A DNA stretch of 57,978 bases, from NCBI GenBank assembly GCA_023664955.1, contig JAMPEV010000003.1, forward strand, positions 1 through 57,978, read 5' to 3'. Each line of letters opens with the position of its first letter. Position 1 is the first letter of the stretch. The position numbers and the translations under genes are program-made. Shown in pieces: positions 8,225-16,960 of this stretch. Origin of the DNA: Duncaniella sp. Its GTDB lineage: Bacteria > Bacteroidota > Bacteroidia > Bacteroidales > Muribaculaceae. A model generated the notes under the pieces. The model searched no databases. It saw nothing but the letters and a program-made list of their open reading frames with translations, and had not been told where the DNA came from.

Positions 8225-9460
8225 TCAAAGGTCAGCGATTCTGCCTGAAAGCAGACATGCTCTGGTGCTATATTCATTTATGAAGAAATAGAACGGCCGG
8301 TCGAAAGTCACAATGTCGGGCTCTGTGATATTGCTTGACAACATATCGCTTGATTGTGAAACCGCGGCTGCCTCAACACCCTTTTCATTAATTTCAAAAG
8401 AGCAACCTTGGTGAAACAAAGTGATATGATCTCTGACTGCTTCGTTGAACAGGGTGAGTTTGGAATTGACAAGGTCAATTTTCCCATATTCGGTAAGCAC
8501 TTTAGTGAGGTCTCTTTTATTTTCCAATTTGAACTTTGGAATATAAAGGTCAAACTTTTTCCACTTCATGCCATTCTCCAATGAACGCAGCATATCTGCT
8601 GTGAGTAATTGATTCGCTTCTGAGGTGCTTAAGTCTTCAGCGGGGAGAACAAGCGTGATACTGAAAGCTCCATTCCCAAAAGGAATTTTAACCGCTATAA
8701 AATCAGCTGTGACGCAACGTAGCAGTTCATGCTCGTAGGATGACATGAAGTCTATATTATTATCACCGTTTATTCCATGAAAGGTTTTCTTTTTGGTGGC
8801 TTCTTTCCTGAAATATTCCTCTTTCCATATATCTTTGAAATACATTGCATTTATCATCATGAAGTTGGTATATGGGTCGATATTGTCGTTGAAATTCTTG
8901 ATAAGACCATTGGTACTGTTTTCAATCCAACTGTTGACTTTGTTCTTAATTGTAGAGGAGGCGAAGTCAACAGGTTTTACAGCTGGCATATAGAATTCAT
9001 CCACAACGGAACTGAAATTGCTGGTCAGGCTGAATTGCTCATCGTACCAAATTGAGTTGGCAAGTGTCATAGAGGCTTTACTATCAGCCTTTGGCAACTC
9101 AAGCTGCAGTTGGAGCATGAGCTTGTTTAGGGCATCAAGATCAGATGTGCCAAGATAGTTATAAACCTGCTTACTTGTCACATCGTCAACGCCATTAGCC
9201 AACATACCCAATGACATAGATGCTGAAAGTGGCGATAAAATTACATTTTTTGAAGCCTCAGTGGGTGATTGGTCCACATGACTGACCACGTCAGTTGTGA
9301 AACGAACATGGAAATCATTGATTGCATCGCTGACTGCACGACTTTTAACATCAAGTTTGATTTCTTGACGGTCTTTTAATCCACCCGGTTCATCTGATGA
9401 ACAGGCTGTGCAAAATCCTAATATCGACAAAATAAAGGATAAAAATAATGTTTTGTTCAT
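8225..9460 (-). CDS. Serpin (serine/cysteine protease inhibitor) lipoprotein
   Basis: 411 aa. A lipoprotein signal ends at Cys20 (GFCTAC), so the protein is probably membrane-anchored and exported. The serpin fold is supported by NVILSPLSASMSLGMLANG, TLANSIWYD, FMMINAMYFKDIWKEEYF and the C-terminal FDRPFYFFINEYST...LLSGRI. The hinge of the reactive loop at 359-368 is EKGVEAAAVS, the small-residue pattern of inhibitory serpins (P14 is Val, not the usual Thr/Ser). The scissile bond should lie near SDMLSSN (about 372-378); P1 cannot be fixed because the loop is about three residues longer than in alpha-1-antitrypsin. It starts 21 nt after the C10 protease gene, so the two are almost certainly co-transcribed. 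Confidence 0.93.
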   Translation of the reverse strand: MNKTLFLSFILSILGFCTACSSDEPGGLKDRQEIKLDVKSRAVSDAINDFHVRFTTDVVSHVDQSPTEASKNVILSPLSASMSLGMLANGVDDVTSKQVYNYLGTSDLDALNKLMLQLQLELPKADSKASMTLANSIWYDEQFSLTSNFSSVVDEFYMPAVKPVDFASSTIKNKVNSWIENSTNGLIKNFNDNIDPYTNFMMINAMYFKDIWKEEYFRKEATKKKTFHGINGDNNIDFMSSYEHELLRCVTADFIAVKIPFGNGAFSITLVLPAEDLSTSEANQLLTADMLRSLENGMKWKKFDLYIPKFKLENKRDLTKVLTEYGKIDLVNSKLTLFNEAVRDHITLFHQGCSFEINEKGVEAAAVSQSSDMLSSNITEPDIVTFDRPFYFFINEYSTRACLLSGRIADL

Positions 9461-9481
9461 AAAGTTATAATTTGTTACTGA

Positions 9482-10951
9482 TTAGTTACGTTTTGTCCGT
9501 ACATGAATTGTGTGATTCAAGTTATATTTTAGACCACCAATAGACCATGATTCATAGGGGGAATAAAATATTGAATTATAGTATTCTCCATTTTGGTTTG
9601 CTCCCCAATTCATAGATATGTTGTAACTTGGAATAGTGTTGATTATCTCATTAGTGTAAGCCCATGATATGACATTACCCTCTTCATCCATGTCATCCCA
9701 ATCCCATATGTCCTCTGTTCCTGAAGGAAGTGGGTCTCTTTTGTAAACATATGTTAATTTATATGTACTTGTTTCTACCTTATATTGGTCGATTAAGAAG
9801 GAATGACCAGTCATGGATGATTCTTTACCTTCCGATGTAATGTCTGAATTGGCGTCAGTAATTATTGGTAGATTGTCATCTATAGAGGTTTTGATTTTGC
9901 CAATATTTAGCTCTTCAGAGGAAAATTCATCTAAGTAAATTGCTTCGAGATATGGGTCAATCTTGTCTCTTTTGATGATTGTACCATTATATTGATAATC
10001 TGCTCCGAGCTTGTGACCTATATCTCCGATAAATGCAGCTACATAGTCGAAATTGCCCACATCATTACTTGACAATGGCATTTCATACCAAGACATTAGA
10101 CTTGGCTCAGAATATGTGAAGTCTTTGCCATCTTCTGTCAGAGTCGCAGTTGTTACGGAAATCTTAGGCCAATTTTCGATGAAATGAGTATAGAACATGT
10201 ATTGCGCAATCGATACCGCCACACAGCCATTAGGTGCTAACACATACTGCTTAGTGATAGGATTTTGCACATATTTGGAATATTTATTCCACGGGGATTG
10301 CTGATGCCAATATGTGGTCGTTAGTTTTGGAGAAATATCTGTAGTTTCATCAATTTTTTCTGTTGAGTACCATTCCCAATGTCCTGGCGGAAGGTCGCTA
10401 TAGCTTATTACTCTTCTTTGTGCTGAGCGAGATTTTACTTTGGCTGTTATGTGTCCATCTCTTAAATCTGCTTCTGTTATAGAAGCTGCGCCCCAAGAAG
10501 AATGAACCTGCTCTGGTCCCGTTTCACGTGGCAAGTATTTAATCTCCTGTGCATTCGCTTCAATTATGAATCTTAAGGACTCTGGAAGTTCATCAGTGAA
10601 ATCAAAGATGCCATGTTCTGAGGAAAAAAGCACCATGTTTGTCAGTTTACTACCGGAATAAATTTCCCAGCCATCGGCATACTGAGCAATATAAAGAACA
10701 GTGTCACCGTCCAATATATGAGGTGTCAATCTTACATCGATGGATCTTGATTTAGGACTTGTTTGAGTTACATTCCCAGTCCGGTTTAGCGCAATATTCA
10801 TCACGATATCACGCTGGATTCCCTGTAATTGCTCGATTACGGGATTCTCTTCAATTTCATTAATGAAATCTCCTTCATATTGGCATGACGAGAGTGTTAA
10901 GGCAAATAATGAAGCAAAAAGAATTTTTTGTTTAAGGCTACTTTTTGTCAT
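9482..10951 (-). CDS. C10 family (streptopain-like) cysteine protease, lipoprotein zymogen
   Basis: 489 aa. The lipobox is LTLSSC (Cys23). A long propeptide (to about 210) precedes the papain-like catalytic part: TTYWHQQSPWNKY at 212-224, the nucleophile Cys243 in PNGCVAVSIAQYM, the general base His383 in MTGHSFLIDQYK, and the C-terminal NISMNWGANQNGEYY block corresponding to the streptopain VNWGWGG(x)nGYF region. These are the hallmarks of MEROPS C10. Bacteroides C10 enzymes (Bfp, Btp) are often paired with small Spi-like inhibitors; here the gene immediately downstream is a serpin instead. First gene of a two-gene operon. Confidence 0.92.
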   Translation of the reverse strand: MTKSSLKQKILFASLFALTLSSCQYEGDFINEIEENPVIEQLQGIQRDIVMNIALNRTGNVTQTSPKSRSIDVRLTPHILDGDTVLYIAQYADGWEIYSGSKLTNMVLFSSEHGIFDFTDELPESLRFIIEANAQEIKYLPRETGPEQVHSSWGAASITEADLRDGHITAKVKSRSAQRRVISYSDLPPGHWEWYSTEKIDETTDISPKLTTTYWHQQSPWNKYSKYVQNPITKQYVLAPNGCVAVSIAQYMFYTHFIENWPKISVTTATLTEDGKDFTYSEPSLMSWYEMPLSSNDVGNFDYVAAFIGDIGHKLGADYQYNGTIIKRDKIDPYLEAIYLDEFSSEELNIGKIKTSIDDNLPIITDANSDITSEGKESSMTGHSFLIDQYKVETSTYKLTYVYKRDPLPSGTEDIWDWDDMDEEGNVISWAYTNEIINTIPSYNISMNWGANQNGEYYNSIFYSPYESWSIGGLKYNLNHTIHVRTKRN

Positions 10952-11532
10952 AAGTGTGATAAATTAGTTTACAATCGTAAAATAAGCTGTTTTAATCCAA
11001 ATAATCAAGAACAATGACCTTATTTAATATAATTTAACAAAAATATCTAATTCTTATGTATGATTAATAACATTTTTTATCAAAGTGTGATACCTCAAAT
11101 CCGCAACTAAATTTTTGAGAAGAGCAAATCGGTTATAGGAATTCAATCAGGCTGAATTCTATGAAAGAATAGGGATAGAAAATAGATATCAAGGCATAGT
11201 TTCTACTTTCCCCATATTGCAGGGACAGTCAGTTTTTGCCCGCGAAGATGATTTTGTCAGATTTTATTGCTATTTTTGCTTCCATGTCAGATGTTTATCG
11301 CAACACCAATTTAGGCGAAATTTCTGACATGGCAAAATCTTTTGAGCACTTTGTTACTCAAAGGTTTGGTTTTTTTATGCAATATTCAGTTGCGGATGCG
11401 AGGTACATGACTTCGGAACAACCACATCAGCAGTGTTACCACATACTGCAAAGTATTTAATCGTCTATTACAAACTAAAAGTTAGATTTCTCCGTTATAA
11501 ACCTAAAGAATCTTCTCATATTTGCAAGTATT
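10952..11532. other. 581-nt intergenic region with one doubtful small ORF
   Basis: AT-rich spacer between the C10 protease (minus) and DUF2461 (plus). It contains a 74-codon plus-strand ORF at 11236-11460 (starts MPAKMILSDFIAIFASMSDV) that I do not recognise; it has no evident promoter or family motif and may be non-coding or a relic. CCATGTCAGA at 11282-11291 is repeated inverted at 11323-11332 inside it. I saw nothing else convincing. Confidence 0.4.
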
Positions 11533-12210
11533 ATGAGCTATATTCCAGACTTATATAAATTCTTCGCTGAGCTTTCAGCTAACAATAACCGCGTGTGGTT
11601 TGCGGCTAACCGTGAGCGTTATGACTATCTGAGGGCGTGCTGGATGGCAGATCTTGACCGCATGATTGACCACATGAAGACGTGGGAACCGGCTCTTGAT
11701 GACCAAAATGCCAAAAGTTGCGCTTACCGCATTAACCGCAACCTCCGCTTCTCGCAGGACAAACGTCCTTATAAAGACCATTTCGGAGCTTCAATCCACG
11801 TGGGAGGCCGTCGCAAGGGTAACGCCGGCTACTATATCGACATCGGTTGCCCCGATGAATACGAGTCAGGCCTTTATGGCGGATTATGGCATGTGGAGTC
11901 TCCTATGCTGCGTAAGTTGCGACACGCAATAGTCGACAATATTGAAGAATTTGAGGAAATAGTGAATTCCCCCGACATGCTGCGTGACTTTCCGGGATGG
12001 TGTAGCGAGACGATTAAGACTATCCCGAAGGGGTGGGATAGAAACCATCCACAGGCTGAGTACCTTCGCATGACTAATTATGGGAAAATGAGAATATGCA
12101 CCCCGGAGTTTTACCTCGACCCCGACTGGCCGATTCATGCCTCCAATCTTTTCCGCACCCTCAAGCCATTCATCGACTTTATAAACTACTCAATGGAGGA
12201 AGAGCTTTGA
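11533..12210 (+). CDS. DUF2461 (TIGR02453) family protein
   Basis: 225 aa. The N-terminal LYKFFAELSANNNRVWFAANRERYDYLR and the block AYRINRNLRFSQDKRPYKDHFGA are diagnostic of DUF2461, a family with no established activity found across Bacteroidota and Proteobacteria. Its 3' end shares a hairpin with the converging MATE gene. Confidence 0.9.
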   Translation: MSYIPDLYKFFAELSANNNRVWFAANRERYDYLRACWMADLDRMIDHMKTWEPALDDQNAKSCAYRINRNLRFSQDKRPYKDHFGASIHVGGRRKGNAGYYIDIGCPDEYESGLYGGLWHVESPMLRKLRHAIVDNIEEFEEIVNSPDMLRDFPGWCSETIKTIPKGWDRNHPQAEYLRMTNYGKMRICTPEFYLDPDWPIHASNLFRTLKPFIDFINYSMEEEL

Positions 12211-12233
12211 CAATTGAAGATTGTCAAAGCTCT
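12201..12233. terminator. Bidirectional terminator hairpin between converging genes
   Basis: A perfect 14-bp stem (AGAGCTTTGACAAT and complement) with the 5-nt loop TGAAG. It includes the last codons and stop of the DUF2461 gene on one side and touches the first base of the MATE stop codon on the other, so a single hairpin could terminate both converging transcripts. Confidence 0.65.
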
Positions 12234-13633
12234 CAGAGTCCTTTCTTAAGCCATGCGCCTGATATGAGCCTCCAAAGGAATATCGCGCCGCGGAAACAAA
12301 GTTCGATGCACATTGCAAGCCACACTCCGGCAAGACCCATCGTAGGTGCGAGAAGCGCGGCAATAGGCAGGCGCACAAGCCATATACTTCCGAAGTTCAT
12401 CACGGCAGGAATAATGGTATCACCCACACCGATCATAACTCCGTAGGCCACAATCGCGGCGGCAAACATCGGTTCGGCAAAGGCTTCGATTCTCAGTGAC
12501 TCCACTCCGAGGTCGCGGATAGCATCAACCGGAGTCATCATCTCCATGACATAGGGGGCGAAAACGTATAGAATCACTCCCATTAGTGTCATCGTGAGCA
12601 TTCCTAACCCAACGGTGATATATCCAAATCGTTTTGCCAAGTCAAACCGTTTAGCCCCATAGCTTTGCCCCACGAGGGTTGTTGCGGCATCTCCTATACC
12701 ATAGCCGGGCATGTAGCAAATGCTCTCGGCAGTAACGGCAAAGGCGTTGGCGGCGATTGCCATAACACCAAGTGGTGCAACAATGACTGTGACAGCAATC
12801 TGGGCTCCGCATATCACAGCGTGTTCGAGGGTCATCGGCGCTGATACTTTCAGTGCTTTTTTCAGCACAACTCCGGTGGGACGGAAGCTTCCAGTGGTCC
12901 CCTTCAGCTTTATAGTCTTTTCCCTTATGCAAAGATACCACATCATAGTCCCTGCTGTGATAATCTCAGCTGAAACTGTGCCTAAAGCGGCTCCTAATAC
13001 ACCTAAATTAGCACCCGGGAGTGTGATATGTGTACCCAGAACGTCGAAATGGTGGGTAGGAAAAATCAGAAAAAAATTAAATACCACATCCAACACACAC
13101 ATCATCACGTTCAAACCGCCCGGTACTTTCATATTACCCACGCAGCGGAGCATTCCGCCGGACAGGTAATTCATGGTAAGCAGCGGAAGAGCCAACACGA
13201 ATACGAGAAAGTATATTGTGGCTTTGTGACACACCGCTTCAGTGCCACCAAGCCAATGAGGTAGCGGAACGCAGATAGCCGCTCCGATAGCTGTCACAAC
13301 AAGGCTGAACAGCAGGCATGCGGTAATTGACTGTCGCAGAATGGTGCGCGCGGTGGTGTAGTCAGATGCACCGATACGGTGGGCCACCTGTACCGAAAAT
13401 CCGACTGTCACTGCCGAGCATATTCCCCAAAATAGCCACAGGCTTGTAGAAACCAATCCCACGGCGGCCGAGTCGTCAGCTCCGAGCTGCCCCACCATTG
13501 ATGCGTCGATATACTGCATCATGATGCTCGAAAGCTGTGCCATCATGGCCGGCCACGACAATTGTGCGGTCAGCTTAAGTTGCTGGCCGAATGTCACCTT
13601 TTCGCCTGATTGTATAATGGATATGTCAGCCAT
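12233..13633 (-). CDS. MATE family multidrug/metabolite exporter
   Basis: 466 aa with about 12 hydrophobic segments in two similar halves, the MATE topology. Conserved features are LSWPAMMAQLSSIMMQYIDASMVGQLG in TM1 (with Asp) and the second-half equivalent GYGIGDAATTLVGQSYGAKR. These proteins expel cationic compounds using Na+ or H+. The start lies 24 nt after the PatB-type lyase, suggesting co-transcription. The transported compound is unknown. Confidence 0.93.
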   Translation of the reverse strand: MADISIIQSGEKVTFGQQLKLTAQLSWPAMMAQLSSIMMQYIDASMVGQLGADDSAAVGLVSTSLWLFWGICSAVTVGFSVQVAHRIGASDYTTARTILRQSITACLLFSLVVTAIGAAICVPLPHWLGGTEAVCHKATIYFLVFVLALPLLTMNYLSGGMLRCVGNMKVPGGLNVMMCVLDVVFNFFLIFPTHHFDVLGTHITLPGANLGVLGAALGTVSAEIITAGTMMWYLCIREKTIKLKGTTGSFRPTGVVLKKALKVSAPMTLEHAVICGAQIAVTVIVAPLGVMAIAANAFAVTAESICYMPGYGIGDAATTLVGQSYGAKRFDLAKRFGYITVGLGMLTMTLMGVILYVFAPYVMEMMTPVDAIRDLGVESLRIEAFAEPMFAAAIVAYGVMIGVGDTIIPAVMNFGSIWLVRLPIAALLAPTMGLAGVWLAMCIELCFRGAIFLWRLISGAWLKKGL

Positions 13634-13657
13634 TATTTCACGTTACCCTTTATGTAA

Positions 13658-14809
13658 TTATCCGGTGATTAGTGTCTTCTCCATTTGCTCGAAAGCTTCC
13701 TCAAGGATAGAACGCGGACAAGCGATGTTGAGACGCATATATCCGTCTTTGCCATACATTACTCCGGAATTGACCCACACTTTGGCTTCGTTGAGCAGTT
13801 TCTCTTCAAGTTCATCCCCTGTCATCCCAAGCGGCGAAATGTCCACCCACGGCAGGTAGGTGGCATCAAGCCGGGTTATAGGACAATGTAGCGTCCTGGA
13901 AATGAACTCTTTGGTATATAGGTAATTTTGGTATAGATACTCTCTCAGGTCACTGAGCCACGCATTTCCAGCCGGCGAATAAGCAGCGATGAGTGCTTCC
14001 ACGCCGAAAGGGTTAACGTCACACACCTCGTTGATGTTTATTGCCTTGTCAATTTTCGCACGTAGCTCAGGGCTAGTGCAGATGATGTTGGCTATCTGCA
14101 AACCTGCGGTATTAAAAGCTTTAGAGGGAGACAGGCATATTATGGCATTTTTGTCAATCGTCCCATAGGGGGTATATCGAAGCCCCGGCATGGTAAGTTC
14201 GCAATGGATTTCATCGCTCACCACCATCACTCCATGGCTGCTGCAAATTTCGTGCAAGCGTTGTAATTCCTCTCTACTCCAACATCTTCCGGCCGGATTA
14301 TGTGGATTGCAAAGTAAGAGCATTTTGTTGTCATGGTCGGAGGCGAGTCGCTCAAGTCCCTCAAAATCCATCCGGTAGGTAAACTCGAGGTCGTCTAAGT
14401 CCTCACGGATTAGCTCGTTTTCCACAATCTTACAATCATTGTTGCGGATAGAGGAAAAGAAGCAATTATACACCGGAGTCTGCACTATCACACCTTCGCC
14501 GGGTGCAATTAATGCCTTGATTATTGCCGATATAGCAGGTACTACTCCTGATGTGTATATGACATCATAGCGTGAGAACATATACAAATGGCGAGTGGAA
14601 AACCAGTCGATGAGGGCATCGTAGTAGTCATCGCGCACAAGTGTGTACCCGAAAATACCATGACGCACACGCTCTTCCAATGCATCGATGATACATGGTG
14701 CAGTCTGGAAATCCATATCGGCAACCCATAGTGGGGTGACATCTTTGCGAGAGTCCCATTTATATGACCCGGTGCCATGGCGGTTGATGATTTTATCAAA
14801 TTGACTCAT
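13658..14809 (-). CDS. PatB/MalY family PLP-dependent C-S lyase (aminotransferase fold)
   Basis: 383 aa. The N-terminus has SYKWDSRKDVTPLWVADMDF, the signature of MalY/PatB cystathionine beta-lyase-like enzymes, and FGYTLVRDDYYDALIDWF. CNPHNPAGRCWSREEL and VVSDEIHCEL are PLP-fold blocks; the Schiff-base Lys is in LSPSKAFNTAGLQIAN. The family cleaves C-S bonds of cystathionine, cysteine or cysteine conjugates to pyruvate, ammonia and a thiol. It sits between DUF3737 (44-nt gap) and a MATE exporter (24-nt gap). Confidence 0.93.
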   Translation of the reverse strand: MSQFDKIINRHGTGSYKWDSRKDVTPLWVADMDFQTAPCIIDALEERVRHGIFGYTLVRDDYYDALIDWFSTRHLYMFSRYDVIYTSGVVPAISAIIKALIAPGEGVIVQTPVYNCFFSSIRNNDCKIVENELIREDLDDLEFTYRMDFEGLERLASDHDNKMLLLCNPHNPAGRCWSREELQRLHEICSSHGVMVVSDEIHCELTMPGLRYTPYGTIDKNAIICLSPSKAFNTAGLQIANIICTSPELRAKIDKAININEVCDVNPFGVEALIAAYSPAGNAWLSDLREYLYQNYLYTKEFISRTLHCPITRLDATYLPWVDISPLGMTGDELEEKLLNEAKVWVNSGVMYGKDGYMRLNIACPRSILEEAFEQMEKTLITG

Positions 14810-14853
14810 ATGTGGATATTATGCAGTATTGTTAATCCAATCTAAACAACTGC

Positions 14854-15699
14854 TTAAATCTCAGTCTTGATTTTACAGTCGCCAGGCGCGAGGATATTGT
14901 TGTCGATAATCACTTCTCCTATCGCAAGAGCGTTGATAGAACCTGTGCGAGGGTTCTTGACGCTGACAATGTTGGACTTGATGGTGGCGTTGACTTCAGA
15001 GTCCTCAAATGCGAGGTTGGCATCGTCGCCAAAAATGCAATCCTCCATTACGAGGTTGTGGCAATAGCAAAGTGGCTGAGTGCCTGAGATTTTGCATCTC
15101 ACGAGCTTGAGGTTCTTAGAGTGCCAGCCAAGGTATTCGCCTTCAAGTTCGGAGTCGTAGATAGTCACATCCTCAGAGTTCCAGAATGCATCCTTGGAGT
15201 CGATGCGAGCGTTGCGAATCTCCACGCTCTTGCAGTATTGGAATGAGTAGTTACCCTGCTGACGGTAGTCGGAAATCTTTATGTCGGATGAGTGCATTAG
15301 GAGATAGTCTGCGTTCTTTACTTCTACATCGTGTAGGGTCACGTCATGGCAGTGCCATAGAGTCTCTTGGGCATCGGGGATACGCACGTTGGTGAGGGCC
15401 AATTTAGTCATTTCGCGAAACATTTTCGGAGCCTCAACCAGAGTGTTGGTCATTACTAAATTGGTTGAATACCAAAGAGCGGCACGAGCGCCGGGAGTGA
15501 AGACACAGTCGTTAATGCGAAAACCGTTAGTGTGCCAGAATGGATACTTCCCCTCAAAGCGGCAATTGTTGGCGGTAATCTCAGAGCAGCATTTCAGGGC
15601 TGACTCACCGGCATGGATTGTTACGTTTTCGAGTGTGAGGTCATGGGTTGCAAATAGGGGGCGTTCCCCACCGAATTCAATATCTGATACTATTTTCAT
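14854..15699 (-). CDS. DUF3737 family right-handed beta-helix-like protein
   Basis: 281 aa, no signal peptide. The sequence is a string of short beta-helix turns with recurring patterns such as CRFEGKYPFWHTNGF, ECxx-rich rungs and W/C/H at similar positions. The start MKIVSDIEFGGERPLFATHDL matches DUF3737. The family's function is unknown; pectate-lyase-like helical folds are a structural inference only. First gene of an apparent three-gene unit with the C-S lyase and MATE exporter. Confidence 0.85.
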   Translation of the reverse strand: MKIVSDIEFGGERPLFATHDLTLENVTIHAGESALKCCSEITANNCRFEGKYPFWHTNGFRINDCVFTPGARAALWYSTNLVMTNTLVEAPKMFREMTKLALTNVRIPDAQETLWHCHDVTLHDVEVKNADYLLMHSSDIKISDYRQQGNYSFQYCKSVEIRNARIDSKDAFWNSEDVTIYDSELEGEYLGWHSKNLKLVRCKISGTQPLCYCHNLVMEDCIFGDDANLAFEDSEVNATIKSNIVSVKNPRTGSINALAIGEVIIDNNILAPGDCKIKTEI

Positions 15700-15880
15700 G
15701 ATTATAATTTGTTAAGTTAAGTGAACAAATGTGTCCGTATTTGCCGTGCAAATGCGAATAACTCTACAAAATTAATAACCTTTCAAGTGTCCAAAAGGAT
15801 TATTTTCCGGATTTTCCTACCATTTTTCAAAAATTATCCATACTCAAAGTCTGAGTTTCGGAGCTGCGGAGTCGTTGTGA

Positions 15881-16846
15881 TTACTTAACGAAATGTGGAG
15901 CTTCGAGATGTGCGCCGCGAAGATATTCTGACGTGGTGACACGTCGTTTGCCGGGCACTTGCAGACTCAATATTTCGATTGTGCCATCGCCGGTTCCGAC
16001 CATCATGTGTGAATTTTCTATCTTCACCTCGCCCGGTTGTAGATTCGGCTCTGAGGTAATCAGTTTGGTTTCGAATATTTTAACAGCTCCAATCTCTCGG
16101 TCACCGTCATAAAGCGTAGACCAAGCGGCCGGGTATGGGGAAAGCCCTCTCACGAGATTGTGGATGGCAGTAGCTCCCTTTTCCCATGCTATTTCGCAAG
16201 TATCTTTGAATATCTTTGGGGCAGGGGTGGGATCGGTGTCGCCGATGAGTTTATCTTGGGGGGTAGGGGATAGGGTTCCGGCGATAATGTCGTTGATAGT
16301 TTTAATGGTGAGTTTTGCTCCCAATTCCATCAGTCGGTCATGGACATCGCCCACATTGTCGGTGGGAAGGATGGTGATTCTCTCCTGTGCGATAATGTCG
16401 CCGGTGTCTATCTCATGTTTGAGGAAGAATGTGGTGACACCGGTTTCAGTGTCGCCGTTAATCACTGCCCAGTTTATCGGGGCGGCTCCACGATAGCGAG
16501 GGAGTAGGGAGGCATGGAGGTTGAAGGTGCCGAGTCGCGGCATCTGCCAAACCACCTCAGGCAGCATTCTGAAAGCTATCACTATGAAGAGGTCAGCATC
16601 GAGAGAGCGTAATTCATCCACGAATGCCTCATCCTTGAGCTTTACCGGTTGCATCACTTTTAAGCCATGCTCAAGGGCGAAGAGTTTGACGGGTGATTGA
16701 TACATCTTGTGGCCACGTCCGGCCGGTTTGTCGGGCATTGTCACAACTCCTACCACGTTGAAACCGTTGTCTACAATCTGACGAAGGCTTTCAACAGCAA
16801 AATCGGGAGTGCCGAGGAATACTATTTTGAGGTCTTGTTTTGTCAT
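15881..16846 (-). CDS. fmt: Methionyl-tRNA formyltransferase
   Basis: 321 aa. IVFLGTPDFAVESLRQIVD at the N-terminus, then NLHASLLPRYRGAAPINWAVINGDTETGVT, which contains the catalytic Asn-His...Asp signature of formyltransferases, and a C-terminal OB-like domain. It formylates initiator Met-tRNA using 10-formyl-THF. Two palindromic repeats separate it from rsmD upstream. Confidence 0.97.
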   Translation of the reverse strand: MTKQDLKIVFLGTPDFAVESLRQIVDNGFNVVGVVTMPDKPAGRGHKMYQSPVKLFALEHGLKVMQPVKLKDEAFVDELRSLDADLFIVIAFRMLPEVVWQMPRLGTFNLHASLLPRYRGAAPINWAVINGDTETGVTTFFLKHEIDTGDIIAQERITILPTDNVGDVHDRLMELGAKLTIKTINDIIAGTLSPTPQDKLIGDTDPTPAPKIFKDTCEIAWEKGATAIHNLVRGLSPYPAAWSTLYDGDREIGAVKIFETKLITSEPNLQPGEVKIENSHMMVGTGDGTIEILSLQVPGKRRVTTSEYLRGAHLEAPHFVK

Positions 16847-16865
16847 AATCTAATTACTGTTGTCG

Positions 16866-16894
16866 GGGGAGGACGCACCGTGGTGCGTCCCTAC
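16866..16894. repeat. Palindromic (REP-like) repeat, copy 1
   Basis: A 29-nt unit (gggga, then a palindrome of 9-bp arms GGACGCACC / GGTGCGTCC with a GT centre, then ctac). It lies in the 110-nt gap between rsmD and fmt and is repeated 37 nt further on in the same orientation. It resembles dispersed intergenic palindromes; copy number in the genome cannot be judged here. Confidence 0.75.
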
Positions 16895-16931
16895 GATACG
16901 AAAATGGTTGAGTGTTGAATCGTTGTTTGGT

Positions 16932-16960
16932 GGGGAGGACGCACCGTGGTGTGTCCCTAC
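16932..16960. repeat. Palindromic (REP-like) repeat, copy 2
   Basis: Same 29-nt unit as copy 1 with one change (gtgtcc instead of gcgtcc) in the right arm. Its last four bases (16957-16960) contain the stop codon of rsmD, read on the minus strand, so the repeat sits directly on the 3' end of that gene. Confidence 0.75.
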
